DNA of 64,000 nt from Muribaculaceae bacterium (GTDB lineage Bacteria; Bacteroidota; Bacteroidia; Bacteroidales; Muribaculaceae), in the NCBI GenBank assembly GCA_022509085.1, contig JAFLTW010000002.1:118455-182454 (forward strand), in the 5' to 3' direction. Each line of letters starts with the position of its first letter. The stretch's first letter is position 1. Both the position numbers and the translations under genes were made by a program. A model generated the notes under the pieces. It was not told where the DNA came from. It ran no database searches and saw only the letters and a program-made list of their open reading frames with translations. Shown here piece by piece: positions 24,606 through 33,920 of this stretch.

Positions 24606-26600
24606 ATGAAAGACAAGAGAATACTGCTCGACGCGGAATGGCCTGAGATGCCTGCGTTTGCCGAAGGCATACGTCGTGCGCCCGACCGCGGCTACACGTT
24701 GACCCCGGAAAAGACCAAGACAGCGTTGAAAAACGCCTTGCGTTACCTTCCCCCCGAGCTTCACGAAAAGGCCGCTCCGGAATTTATGGAGGAGCTTCGC
24801 ACGCGCGGTCGCATCTATGCCTACCGCTGGCGTCCGGAGGGCGACCTCAAGGCCAAGCCGATAGATGAATACAAAGGGAAATGCCTGGAGGGTAAGGCCT
24901 TCCAGGTAATGATCGACAACAACCTCAGCTTCGACATCGCCCTTTACCCCTATGAGCTCGTAACCTATGGCGAGACGGGACAGGTGGCTCAAAACTGGCT
25001 TCAATACCGCCTGATAAAGAAATATCTCGAGGAGCTCACCGACGAGCAGACGCTCGTGGTGGAGAGCGGTCACCCACTCGGGCTGTTCCCCTCGCGCAAG
25101 GACGCTCCGCGCGTCATCATCACCAACGCCATGATGGTGGGGATGTTTGACAACCTTCACGACTGGCACGAGGCGATGCAGATGGGAGTGGCCAACTACG
25201 GGCAGATGACGGCCGGCGGCTGGATGTATATCGGCCCGCAGGGGATTGTGCACGGCACGTTCAACACCATACTCAACGCCGGCAGGATGAAGCTCGGCGT
25301 ACCGGAAGACGGCGACTTGCGCGGCCACCTCTTCGTTAGCTCCGGCCTGGGCGGCATGAGTGGAGCCCAACCCAAGGCAGCCCTGATAGCCGGTGCAGCA
25401 TCCATCATAGCCGAGGTGGACCTCTCCAGAATAGAGACCCGCAAAAACCAGGGATGGGTAGAGGTGGTGACCGACTCCATTCCCGAGGCCTTCCGCCTGG
25501 CTCAGGAAGCCATGAAAGAGAAGAAGCCGATCTCGATAGCCTATCACGGCAATATAGTAGACCTTCTGGAATATGCCGTGGAGCACGACATACAGATACC
25601 GATGCTCAGCGACCAGACGAGCTGCCACGCCGTCTACGAAGGTGGCTACTGCCCGGCCGGCATCAGCTTCGAGGAGCGCACACGCCTTCTCCACGACGAC
25701 CCCGAGAAATTCCGCCAGCTTGTAGACGACACGCTCAAGCGCCACTTCCGGGCCATAAAACGGCTCACGGAGAGAGGCACATACTTCTTCGACTACGGCA
25801 ACTCCTTCATGAAAGCCATCTACGACGCCGGAGTGAAAGAGATTTCGCGCAACGGCATCGACGAGAAAGACGGCTTCATATGGCCCTCATACGTCGAAGA
25901 CATCATGGGCCCGATGCTGTTCGACTTCGGCTACGGTCCCTTCCGGTGGGTATGCCTGAGCGGAAAGCATGAAGACCTCATCAAGACCGACAAGGCCGCT
26001 ATGGAAGTGATCGACCCCACGAGGAGAGGGCAGGACCGCGACAACTACAACTGGATACGCGACGCGGAGAAGAACGCACTGGTGGTTGGCACCGAGGCCC
26101 GCATCCTGTATCAGGACGCTATGGGCAGGCTCAACATAGCATTGAAATTCAATGAGATGGTGCGCAACGGAGAGGTAGGTCCGATAATGCTTGGCCGCGA
26201 CCACCACGATGTGAGCGGCACCGACTCCCCCTTCCGCGAGACCTCCAACATCAAGGACGGCAGCAACGTCATGGCCGACATGGCCGTGCAGTGTTTCGCC
26301 GGCAACTGCGCCCGCGGAATGAGCCTCGTCGCCCTTCACAACGGCGGCGGCGTAGGCATCGGCAAGAGTATCAACGGCGGCTTTGGCATGGTGCTTGACG
26401 GCTCCGAGAGGGTAGACAACATCCTGCGCCAGGCCATGCTCTGGGACGTGATGGGCGGTGTAGCCCGCAGAAGCTGGGCCCGCAACGAGAACGCCATGTC
26501 GACCGTAAGGGAATGGAACGATACTCAGGCCGACAAGGGCTTCATGATTACCGAACCCTTCATTGCCTCCGAAGAACTAATAGAAAAAACTGTAAAATAA
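24606..26600 (+). CDS. hutU: Urocanate hydratase
   Basis: 664 residues, the long urocanase form found in Bacteroidetes and eukaryotes rather than the ~555-residue type. It adds water to urocanate to give imidazolonepropionate, using tightly bound NAD+. Recognisable parts are IVHGTFNTILNAG, LFVSSGLGGMSGAQPKAALIAGA (NAD-binding), the catalytic-region DQTSCHAVYEGGYCPAG and a C-terminal FAGNCARGMSLVALHNGGGV. Second step of histidine degradation, first gene of the operon; next gene 4 bp away. Confidence 0.96.
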   Translation: MKDKRILLDAEWPEMPAFAEGIRRAPDRGYTLTPEKTKTALKNALRYLPPELHEKAAPEFMEELRTRGRIYAYRWRPEGDLKAKPIDEYKGKCLEGKAFQVMIDNNLSFDIALYPYELVTYGETGQVAQNWLQYRLIKKYLEELTDEQTLVVESGHPLGLFPSRKDAPRVIITNAMMVGMFDNLHDWHEAMQMGVANYGQMTAGGWMYIGPQGIVHGTFNTILNAGRMKLGVPEDGDLRGHLFVSSGLGGMSGAQPKAALIAGAASIIAEVDLSRIETRKNQGWVEVVTDSIPEAFRLAQEAMKEKKPISIAYHGNIVDLLEYAVEHDIQIPMLSDQTSCHAVYEGGYCPAGISFEERTRLLHDDPEKFRQLVDDTLKRHFRAIKRLTERGTYFFDYGNSFMKAIYDAGVKEISRNGIDEKDGFIWPSYVEDIMGPMLFDFGYGPFRWVCLSGKHEDLIKTDKAAMEVIDPTRRGQDRDNYNWIRDAEKNALVVGTEARILYQDAMGRLNIALKFNEMVRNGEVGPIMLGRDHHDVSGTDSPFRETSNIKDGSNVMADMAVQCFAGNCARGMSLVALHNGGGVGIGKSINGGFGMVLDGSERVDNILRQAMLWDVMGGVARRSWARNENAMSTVREWNDTQADKGFMITEPFIASEELIEKTVK

Positions 26601-26604
26601 AGAG

Positions 26605-28302
26605 ATGAAAAAGATAATAGAATGCGTGCCCAACTTCTCCGAGGGCCGCGACCGAGAGAAGATAGAGAAAATAGTGGACGCGATAAAAGAGGGGGGCAAG
26701 GTAGAGGTGCTCGACGTTGACCCCGGCGAGGCCACCAACCGCACGGTGGTGACCTTCGTGGGCGAGCCTGACGACGTGGTGGAGGCAGCGCTGCGCGGCA
26801 TGAAAAAAGCCGCCGAGCTGATCGACATGCGCGGACACCACGGAGCGCACCCCCGCATGGGTGCCACCGACGTATGCCCGCTCATCCCCGTGAGCGGCAT
26901 CACTCTCGAGGAATGTGCCGCCCTGGCCCGCACACTGGCGCAGAGGGCAGCCGACGAGCTCGGCATTCCCACCTACTGCTACGAGGCTTCCGCCTTCACC
27001 CCCGAGAGGAAAAACCTCGCCGTATGCCGCGAGGGTGAATATGAGGGATTGCCCGAGCGCATGGGCAAGGAAGACAAGGGTCCCGACTTCGGCAACCGCC
27101 CCTTCGACGAGGGAGTGGCCAGGACGGGCTGCACGGCAGTAGGCGCGCGCGACTTCCTGATTGCCGTCAACTTCAACCTCAACACCACTTCCACACGCCG
27201 CGCCAACGCCATAGCCTTCGACGTGCGTGAGAAAGGTCGCCCGAAACGCGAGGGCGGCAAGGTGAACGGCAAACCCATCAAAGACGAGAACGGCAATACC
27301 GTTATGATCCCCGGCACCCTGAAGGGCACCAAGGCCATAGGATGGTTTATCGACGAATACGGCATCGCACAGGTGTCGATGAACATCACCGACATCAACA
27401 GTACGCCGCTCCATGTGGCCTTCGACGAAGTGAGCCGCGCGGCCCGGGCCCGCGGACTGCGCGTCACGGGTACGGAGATTGTGGGTCTCGTGCCCAAGCG
27501 CACCCTCATCGACGCCGGCAAGCATTACCTCAGGATGCAGCAGCGCTCCACGGGCATACCCGACGACGAGATAATCCGCATCGCCGTGAAGAGCATGGGG
27601 CTCGACGAGCTCAAACCCTTCGTGCGCGAGGAGAAGATAATAGAAGATATGCTAACCGACAAAGGGGGCAAGAAACTCGTTGACCTCACGGCCACCGGCT
27701 TCGCCAACGAGACAGCCTCCGAATCGCCGGCACCCGGCGGCGGCTCCATCTCGGCCTATATGGGCGCACTCGGTGCCGCATTGGGTACGATGGTGGCCAA
27801 CCTCTCGGCCCACAAGCCCGGATGGGACGACCGCTGGGAGGAATTCTCCGACTGGGCGGAGAAGGGCCGCATCCTCATCGACAGGCTTCTGGCTCTCGTA
27901 GACGAGGACACCGACGCCTTCAACCGCATCATGGACGTCTTCGCCATGCCCAAGGGTACGGCCGAGGAGAAAGCCGCCCGCGCAGCCGCACTCGAGGCAG
28001 CCACGCTCTATGCGACGGAGGTGCCTCTGCGCACCATGAAGGCATCCTATGATGTGTTCGACATCGTGGAGGCCATGGCCACACAGGGCAATCCCAACTC
28101 CGTGACCGACGCTGGCGTGGGCGCGCTGGCCGCACGTGCGGCAGTGCTCGGAGCCCAGCTCAACGTCAAGATTAACGCAGCCGGACTCAAAGACCGCGCG
28201 AAAGCCGAAGCCCTCGTTGCCGAGGCCGCAGAGATAGCCAAGAAAGCCTGCGAGCGCGAGCAGACCATCCTCGAAGGCGTAAACCGCACCATAGAGAAAT
28301 GA
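26605..28302 (+). CDS. ftcD: Bifunctional glutamate formimidoyltransferase / formimidoyl-THF cyclodeaminase
   Basis: 565 residues joining two enzymes. Residues 1-325 are the formiminotransferase (N-domain MKKIIECVPNFSEGRD, then RGHHGAHPRMGATDV with catalytic histidine), which moves the formimino group of formiminoglutamate to tetrahydrofolate. Residues ~345-565 are the all-helical cyclodeaminase (SESPAPGGGSISAYMGALG), which releases ammonia to give methenyl-THF. The fusion is like the vertebrate protein; some bacteria keep the halves as separate genes. It completes the pathway to glutamate. It overlaps hutI by 4 bp. Confidence 0.95.
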   Translation: MKKIIECVPNFSEGRDREKIEKIVDAIKEGGKVEVLDVDPGEATNRTVVTFVGEPDDVVEAALRGMKKAAELIDMRGHHGAHPRMGATDVCPLIPVSGITLEECAALARTLAQRAADELGIPTYCYEASAFTPERKNLAVCREGEYEGLPERMGKEDKGPDFGNRPFDEGVARTGCTAVGARDFLIAVNFNLNTTSTRRANAIAFDVREKGRPKREGGKVNGKPIKDENGNTVMIPGTLKGTKAIGWFIDEYGIAQVSMNITDINSTPLHVAFDEVSRAARARGLRVTGTEIVGLVPKRTLIDAGKHYLRMQQRSTGIPDDEIIRIAVKSMGLDELKPFVREEKIIEDMLTDKGGKKLVDLTATGFANETASESPAPGGGSISAYMGALGAALGTMVANLSAHKPGWDDRWEEFSDWAEKGRILIDRLLALVDEDTDAFNRIMDVFAMPKGTAEEKAARAAALEAATLYATEVPLRTMKASYDVFDIVEAMATQGNPNSVTDAGVGALAARAAVLGAQLNVKINAAGLKDRAKAEALVAEAAEIAKKACEREQTILEGVNRTIEK

Positions 28303-29549
28303 AACTGATAATAGCCCACTGCAAACTCGTGACCCCGCTGGGCACGCGTGCCCGTAAGGGAGCCGAGATGAAAGAGCTCAGGGTGGTAGACGATGCCTTC
28401 ATCTACATCGACGAGGGTATCATCAAGGCCACCGGCGCCATGAAAGACATCGAGGCTCTCGGGCTGAGCGGCACCGCTGACTGGATCGACGCCAAGGGGC
28501 GCGTCGTGCTCCCCGGCTTCGTGGACTCACACACCCATCTTATCTTCGGCGGTTACCGCCCCGACGAGTTCTCATGGCGCCTCAAGGGCGACACTTATAT
28601 GAGCATCATGGAGAGAGGAGGTGGCATACAGTCTACGGTAAACGCCACGCGCCAGACCGGCGTGGAGGAGCTCGTGGAGAAAGCCCAATGGTTTATCGAC
28701 AGGATGGTGGAGATGGGTGTCACAACCGTGGAGGCCAAGAGCGGCTACGGACTCGACACCGAGACGGAGCTCAAGATGCTCGAGGCCATAGAGCGCCTGG
28801 CCACCAAAGAAGACAGCAGGATAGACATCGTGGCCACCTTCCTGGGGGCGCACGCCGTGCCGAAGGAATATGCCGGGCGCACCGGAGAATACTGCGACCT
28901 CATCATCAACGAGATGCTCCCCAAGGTGAAGGATAAAGCCAAATTCTTCGACATCTTCACCGAGAAAAATGTATTCGAGATAGAAGACTCCCGGCGCCTG
29001 CTCAAGGCGGCACGGGAGGCCGGCATGGAGCTCAAGCTTCACGCCGACGAGATAGTGCAGCTCGGCGGGGCCGAGCTCGCCGCCGAGATGGGAGCCGTGT
29101 CGGCCGACCATCTGCTCCATGTGAGCGACGAGGGGATACGGCGTATGGCCGAGGCGGGTGTCGTGGCCACCCTGCTTCCGCTCACCGCCTTCGCCCTCAA
29201 GGAGCCCTTCGCCCCGGCAAGGAAATTCATCGACGGCGGAGCCGCAGTGGCCCTGGCCACCGACCTCAACCCCGGCAGTTGCTTCTCCGGTTCGATACCG
29301 CTCACCATCGCCCTTGCCTGCATCTACATGCAGATGAGCATCGAGGAGGTGATAACCGCCCTCACCCTCAACGGCGCGGCCGCCATAGGACTCGCCGGGG
29401 AGACAGGGAGCATCGAGCCCGGCAAGAAGGCCAACCTCACGATCCTTGAATTCGACAACTACCACATGCTTCCCTACTACGTGGGGATGAACTGTGTGAA
29501 CACCACCATTCTTCACGGAAAACCCATATACGAACGCACAAACCTCTAA
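28299..29549 (+). CDS. hutI: Imidazolonepropionase
   Basis: 416 residues, amidohydrolase superfamily, opens the imidazolone ring to formiminoglutamate. Metal ligands are in FVDSHTHLIFGG and KLHADEIVQ; ADHLLHVSDEG and LATDLNPGSCFSGS complete the active site. Third enzyme of the route. Start codon overlaps the ftcD stop. Confidence 0.96.
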   Translation: MKLIIAHCKLVTPLGTRARKGAEMKELRVVDDAFIYIDEGIIKATGAMKDIEALGLSGTADWIDAKGRVVLPGFVDSHTHLIFGGYRPDEFSWRLKGDTYMSIMERGGGIQSTVNATRQTGVEELVEKAQWFIDRMVEMGVTTVEAKSGYGLDTETELKMLEAIERLATKEDSRIDIVATFLGAHAVPKEYAGRTGEYCDLIINEMLPKVKDKAKFFDIFTEKNVFEIEDSRRLLKAAREAGMELKLHADEIVQLGGAELAAEMGAVSADHLLHVSDEGIRRMAEAGVVATLLPLTAFALKEPFAPARKFIDGGAAVALATDLNPGSCFSGSIPLTIALACIYMQMSIEEVITALTLNGAAAIGLAGETGSIEPGKKANLTILEFDNYHMLPYYVGMNCVNTTILHGKPIYERTNL

Positions 29550-29551
29550 CC

Positions 29552-31054
29552 ATGGAAAAACTTCAAAGATACGGCATCGGCACATCCGAGCTAACCTACG
29601 ACCTCATAGAGCGCATACTGCTCGACGGCACCAAGCTCTACCTCTCAGATGAGGCAAGGGAAAAGATACAGAAATGCCGCGACTTCCTCGACGCCAAGAC
29701 CGACTCGCACACGGCACCCATCTACGGCGTCACCACCGGGTTCGGCTCGCTATGCAACAAGCACATCTCGCCCGAACAGCTCACCACACTACAGGAAAAC
29801 CTGGTGAAAAGCCACTCCTGCAGCGTTGGGACACCCGTAGACCGCACCATCGTGAAACTCATGCTTCTGCTCAAGGCCCATGCCCTGAGCCTGGGCTTCA
29901 GCGGCGTGCAGGTAAAGACGGTGGAACGCATCATCGACTTCTACAACAACGACATCTACCCGATGGTCTACGACCGCGGTTCGCTCGGTGCCTCGGGCGA
30001 CCTTGCCCCGCTGGCCAACCTCTTCCTGCCGCTGATAGGCGAGGGCGAAGTGTGGTATAAGGGCAACGTGATTAAGGGTAAGGAAGTGCTCAACATCTTC
30101 GGCTGGCACCCCATCCAGCTCGAGTCGAAAGAGGGACTCGCGCTGCTCAACGGCACCCAGTTTATGAGCGCCAACGGCATCAAGGCCCTCATCGATGGCT
30201 GGCACATGGTGAAGTGTTTCGACTTCTTCGGGGCTATGTCGTTGGAGGCCTTCGACGGCCGCATCGAGCCCTTCATGGCCCAGATACAGGCCGTAAGGCC
30301 TCACCCGGGGCAGATAGAGACAGGGGCCGTGTTCCGCAAGTTGCTCGAGGGGAGCGAGATAATAAGGAGGGAGAAAGAGCATGTGCAGGATCCCTACTCG
30401 TTCCGCTGCATCCCGCAGGTGCACGGCGCTGTCAAAGACGCCATGATGCATGTGACGCGCATCCTGCATACGGAGATCAACTCCGTTACTGATAATCCCA
30501 CCGTCTTCCCCGACGACGACCTCGTGATCTCGGGAGGCAACTTCCACGGCGAGCCGCTGGCCCTGGCTTTCGACTACATGGGCGTGGCTCTTGCCGAACT
30601 CGGCAACATCTCGGAGCGCCGAGTGGCCCAGCTTATCTTCGGACTGCGTGGCCTGCCGGAATTCCTCGTGGCCAAACCCGGACTCAACTCCGGCTTCATG
30701 ATACCGCAGTATGCCGCCGCCTCGATGGTGAGCCAGAACAAGATGTATGCCTGGCCGGCATCATGCGACTCCATCGTGAGCTCCAACGGACAGGAAGACC
30801 TCGTGTCGATGGGAGCCAACTCGGCCACCAAGCTGCACAAGATTATCGACAACCTGAAGTATATCGCCGCCATCGAGCTTATGAACGCAGCGCAAGGACT
30901 CGACTTCCGTCGCCCGCTCAAGTCGTCGCCCATCATCGAGGAGCTCTTCGAGGCCTATCGCAAGGAGGTGCCTTTCGTAGAGGAAGATGTGGTGATGGAA
31001 GACTACATCGCCAAGACGATGGCCTTCCTGGACAAATATTCGATAGAATACTAA
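29552..31054 (+). CDS. hutH: Histidine ammonia-lyase
   Basis: 500 residues. Removes ammonia from L-histidine to give trans-urocanate, the first step of the route. The ASG triplet that cyclises to the MIO electrophile is in RGSLGASGDLAPLANLFLPL near residue 150; the catalytic tyrosine segment PIYGVTTGFGSLCN is near residue 60. Last gene of the operon, 2 bp behind hutI; a terminator follows 71 bp later. No transporter or regulator gene is adjacent. Confidence 0.96.
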   Translation: MEKLQRYGIGTSELTYDLIERILLDGTKLYLSDEAREKIQKCRDFLDAKTDSHTAPIYGVTTGFGSLCNKHISPEQLTTLQENLVKSHSCSVGTPVDRTIVKLMLLLKAHALSLGFSGVQVKTVERIIDFYNNDIYPMVYDRGSLGASGDLAPLANLFLPLIGEGEVWYKGNVIKGKEVLNIFGWHPIQLESKEGLALLNGTQFMSANGIKALIDGWHMVKCFDFFGAMSLEAFDGRIEPFMAQIQAVRPHPGQIETGAVFRKLLEGSEIIRREKEHVQDPYSFRCIPQVHGAVKDAMMHVTRILHTEINSVTDNPTVFPDDDLVISGGNFHGEPLALAFDYMGVALAELGNISERRVAQLIFGLRGLPEFLVAKPGLNSGFMIPQYAAASMVSQNKMYAWPASCDSIVSSNGQEDLVSMGANSATKLHKIIDNLKYIAAIELMNAAQGLDFRRPLKSSPIIEELFEAYRKEVPFVEEDVVMEDYIAKTMAFLDKYSIEY

Positions 31055-31125
31055 AAGAGAAATCTGATACGAAGGATTGAAGAATCTGATATTAAAGGAT
31101 ACCGAACCTAACCTTTGACAAACGG

Positions 31126-31152
31126 AAAAACCTCCCGCTATGGGAGGTTTTT
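31126..31152 (+). terminator. Intrinsic terminator of the hut operon
   Basis: AAAAACCTCCC (31126-31136) pairs perfectly with GGGAGGTTTTT (31142-31152) around a 5-base loop; the T-run is the 3' arm itself. The A-run makes it usable from both strands. Confidence 0.9.
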
Positions 31153-31163
31153 AATTGAGATAA

Positions 31164-31225
31164 TTTGCTCAAACGGGTATAAAAATGTGCGTTTGCGCAA
31201 ATTATCGAATTATAATTTGCTCAAA
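31164..31225. repeat. Three near-palindromes TTTGCKCAAA
   Basis: TTTGCTCAAA at 31164-31173, the perfect palindrome TTTGCGCAAA at 31192-31201 and TTTGCTCAAA again at 31216-31225; the outer two are each preceded by TAA. Centre spacings are 28 and 24 bp. The arrangement looks like a cluster of protein-binding sites or ends of a small inserted element. Confidence 0.6.
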
Positions 31226-31238
31226 TGATGGGCCTCGC

Positions 31239-31446
31239 GTGTCAGCTGAAGCTGACACCCCGCCCCTGGCAGGGCAGATAGGTAAGCTCCGCAGGACAAG
31301 GCACAGCTGCGAAAACGATGCACACGCTGACGTTGCTACTGCCATAGACCTGCTACGGGCAAGCCGGCATAAGCTCGTATGGATCCAACCAAGGCTGCGC
31401 CCTTATGGTGGAGTTAACCACAGGAGAAGCTCTTCAAGCTAACTCC
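31239..31446 (+). other. GC-rich, hairpin-rich segment, possible structured RNA or REP-type element
   Basis: A GC-rich island inside an AT-rich spacer. GTGTCAGC-tgaa-GCTGACAC (31239-31258) is a perfect 8-bp hairpin. Further pairs are TGGCAG/CTGCCA (31267-31272 with 31339-31344), CATAAG/CTTATG (31368-31373 with 31402-31407) and GGAGTTA/TAACTCC (31410-31416 with 31440-31446). An 85-codon frame crosses it but shows no protein-like pattern. No clear TAnnTTTG box precedes it. A known RNA family could not be named. Confidence 0.4.
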
Positions 31447-31582
31447 CATAGAAGCAGGCTGATAAGTGTTTGATAAGACGCCAAATATCCAAAACATTTA
31501 GGATATTCAAATGTAAAATAATTAATTTTGATATTGGAATGTAATTTTTCAAATAATTTACTTTGCAATGTAATTTTTTTAT

Positions 31583-31590
31583 TAACTTTG
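31583..31590 (+). promoter_or_regulatory. -7 promoter box for AAA+ ATPase gene
   Basis: TAACTTTG fits TAnnTTTG and would give a leader of about 30 nt. The 150 bp upstream are very AT-rich. Confidence 0.5.
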
Positions 31591-31626
31591 CATTGAATTT
31601 TAGATAATTAAATTTTACTTAAAGAC

Positions 31627-32817
31627 ATGAATATATTAAGAAGGCAGTTTGAAATAGTGTTGAAACAGGTCTCTCTGAAACATGTGAGGGAGATATATAA
31701 TGAGATAGACTGGAACGAGCGTCTCATTTGTATTAAAGGCGCGAGGGGAGTGGGAAAGACCACCTTGATGTGTCAGAGGATTCTACAGGTTTTCCCAGAC
31801 AGAAGTAAAGTGCTGTATGTGGCCTTAGACAACATATGGTTTGGGAACCATACACTTGTTGATTTGGCGGATATGAGCTATAAAATGGGAGTAACACACC
31901 TGTTTTTAGATGAAGTGCACAAAATGAAGGGATGGCAACAACAGATAAAGAATATATATGACATCTACGGGGAGCTCAACATTGTTTTCACAGGTTCTTC
32001 GTTGCTGGAAATAGACAACGGTGTTGCCGACCTGTCGCGCAGGTGTGCTGTATACACAATGCAGGGGCTCTCATTCCGGGAGTACCTCGCTTTCAAGGGT
32101 TTTGAATTTTCAGCCGTGTCATTACAAGACATACTTTACAATCATATTTCATTAGCCAATAAGATAAATGAGAGGATAGACGTGCTGAAATTATTTCGCA
32201 AATATGTTCGTTACGGGGCTTATCCTTTTTATTTATCTACCACCGAAAACGGTTATTTAGGAAAGGTAAGTCAAATTATCAATACTGTAATTGAGAACGA
32301 TATTCCGGCTGTGGAGAATGTTGAGTATATCACATTGCAGCGATGTAAGCAGGTGTTGTCGATATTGGCATCGCAGAGTCCGTCGCCTGTCAATGTTAAG
32401 TCGACGGCTGAAATGATGGGAGTGACCCACAGTCAGTTTTTGAAGATATTAGACCTATTAGACAGGGCACAGATCTTACGTCTGCTATATTACAAGGATC
32501 CAAAAGAAAGGAAATCATTACAAAAACCACAGAAGATACTTTTCAACAATACCTCTTTGATGTTTGCGCTTGAGGATGCCAATGTAGGGAAAATGAGGGA
32601 GACTTTTCTGGCAAGTATGCTGGGAAGGGAGTATAAGTTGGGATATCCGCTCAAAGGAGATCTGATGGTAGAGGGACGCTATCTGATAGAGGTAGGTGGC
32701 AGCAATAAGAAATTCACACAGATTGCGGATGTACCTGACAGTTTTCTGGCAGTGGACGATGTAGCTGTTGGGTTCGGCAATAAGATACCAATCTGGTTGT
32801 TCGGTTTTGTTAAGTAA
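31627..32817 (+). CDS. AAA+ ATPase with DUF4143-like C-terminus
   Basis: 396 residues. Walker A GARGVGKTTL near residue 39 and a Walker B-like HLFLDEVHKMKGW near residue 98 mark the AAA_14 domain; a sensor-like FTGSSLLEI follows. The C-terminal half ends with the nuclease-like DUF4143 arrangement (FLASMLGREYKLGYPLKGD ... GRYLIEVGG). Such proteins are common, patchily distributed orphans in Bacteroidetes; their role is unknown. It is AT-rich compared with hut and recO on either side and is bordered by repeats, so it was probably acquired. Confidence 0.82.
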   Translation: MNILRRQFEIVLKQVSLKHVREIYNEIDWNERLICIKGARGVGKTTLMCQRILQVFPDRSKVLYVALDNIWFGNHTLVDLADMSYKMGVTHLFLDEVHKMKGWQQQIKNIYDIYGELNIVFTGSSLLEIDNGVADLSRRCAVYTMQGLSFREYLAFKGFEFSAVSLQDILYNHISLANKINERIDVLKLFRKYVRYGAYPFYLSTTENGYLGKVSQIINTVIENDIPAVENVEYITLQRCKQVLSILASQSPSPVNVKSTAEMMGVTHSQFLKILDLLDRAQILRLLYYKDPKERKSLQKPQKILFNNTSLMFALEDANVGKMRETFLASMLGREYKLGYPLKGDLMVEGRYLIEVGGSNKKFTQIADVPDSFLAVDDVAVGFGNKIPIWLFGFVK

Positions 32818-32828
32818 TTAGCGCAGCG

Positions 32829-32914
32829 AAATGGAATAAGTGGGTGAAAATGGGGTCTTAAAAATGGAATAAGTGGGTGAGAATAGGGTCCGAAAAACGG
32901 AATAAGTGGATTGG
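32829..32914. repeat. 33-bp tandem repeat, about 2.6 units
   Basis: Units start at 32829, 32862 and 32895 with an exact 33-bp period; the shared core is GGAATAAGTGGGTGAnAATnG followed by GGTC. The third unit is cut short. The array begins 11 bp behind the ATPase stop codon. No hairpin structure. Confidence 0.85.
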
Positions 32915-32981
32915 ATTTGCATAATATGTTGAAATTAAGTAAACTGGCACGACGACATTTTTTAGGGGACACAAGCCCCAC

Positions 32982-33060
32982 AAAAAAAAGATTAATTGCC
33001 ATCGCGACAATTAATCCTCTAACCTTAAATCTAATACCATGAAAAACACGCGCAAAATTA
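32982..33060 (-). promoter_or_regulatory. Promoter-leader-terminator element, copy A (orphan)
   Basis: On the minus strand this reads: box TAATTTTG (33060-33053), a conserved leader with GTGTTTTTCATGGTATTAG, a 9-bp perfect stem GATTAATTG/CAATTAATC (33016-33008 with 32998-32990) and eight Ts (32989-32982), i.e. a promoter followed by its own terminator. A TTTG lies 20 bp before the box, as expected for a -33 element. It points at the 3' end of the convergent ATPase gene; no minus-strand gene follows it. Confidence 0.65.
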
Positions 33061-33149
33061 ATACTACTTTTGGAATTCTCCAAATATTTTGGCAACTTTT
33101 TGCAAAAAATCCGCAATTTTTAACATTCCATGTGCTAAATATAGAATAT

Positions 33150-33887
33150 TTATGCAAAAAGTTCCCGGAGAATAGGAAGAGTTTTGAAGTCCGTGCCCAA
33201 CGGCAGGTGCACCGAATAGTAGCGCAAAAGCGCATCGAGCACCTGTTGGCGGCGGCCGCCAAACCTGAAGCGGTGCATGTTGCGGAAATTCATCCGCAGC
33301 AGATGGGGGATGGCTCTGCTCTCTTCCTCAGTGATGAAAAGCCGACGCGTCATGAACTCCGGATTGCCGGATCCCACCATCTCGCCTGAGAGCATATCGA
33401 AACGGTCGCCAGCCTCCCATTTTTCCACCGGAGGGGCAATGCCCACCAGCGGCAGCAGACCTACAAGAAAAGCGATGTGGAAATTGGCGATGCGTGATGA
33501 GGGCAGCACATCGAGCGTCTCCAGAGTGTGTATTAAGAATTGCCAGAGGGGTTCGTCGGCAGGATACTGACGCAGCAGCTTGTTGCTGAACTCTGCCAGG
33601 AAGAAGAGCAGTGAGAGCTTTACAGGGTCGGCATAGATGCCGTGCCAGAGACGCGCCGAGGCCGGCTGGCGCAGGGTGTGGAGCTCGCGGCCCTGGCGCG
33701 TGTTGACGTCTGCCTCCACCACGGCCATAAGTTGAAGGGTGGCATTGCGCATACGCCCCGCCTTCGACTTGCCCACCGGCGCCAGAAACGCCATGCGGCC
33801 GTAGCGGCGGGTAAAGAGCGTGACCACGTTGTGGCGGTCGTTGTGCTTCACGATATCTGTCACTATACCCTCGATGCGTTCCAACAT
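33150..33887 (-). CDS. recO: DNA repair protein RecO
   Basis: 245 residues. RecO helps load RecA onto gapped DNA in the RecF(O)R pathway. The N-terminal OB domain starts MLERIEGIVTDIVKHNDRHN and has VVTLFTRRYGRMAFLAPVG; the helical C-terminal domain lacks the four zinc cysteines, as usual in Bacteroidetes. Transcription probably begins at the box in element copy B and must pass the terminator-like hairpin in the leader, so expression may be attenuated. Confidence 0.9.
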   Translation of the reverse strand: MLERIEGIVTDIVKHNDRHNVVTLFTRRYGRMAFLAPVGKSKAGRMRNATLQLMAVVEADVNTRQGRELHTLRQPASARLWHGIYADPVKLSLLFFLAEFSNKLLRQYPADEPLWQFLIHTLETLDVLPSSRIANFHIAFLVGLLPLVGIAPPVEKWEAGDRFDMLSGEMVGSGNPEFMTRRLFITEEESRAIPHLLRMNFRNMHRFRFGGRRQQVLDALLRYYSVHLPLGTDFKTLPILRELFA

Positions 33888-33920
33888 ATTGAATGAGAAA
33901 TAACGTATTGATTGTTAAAT

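Noticed and set aside
24528..25745. 405-codon antisense ORF over hutU
   Set aside because: It also covers the divergent promoter region; the hutU product is unmistakable.
31185..31442. 85-codon ORF upstream of the AAA+ ATPase
   Set aside because: Arginine- and cysteine-rich nonsense-like product over a hairpin-rich island; no promoter spacing or family.
33039..33389. Plus-strand ORF starting MKNTRK
   Set aside because: Its start coincides with the conserved minus-strand leader element and the rest is antisense to recO.
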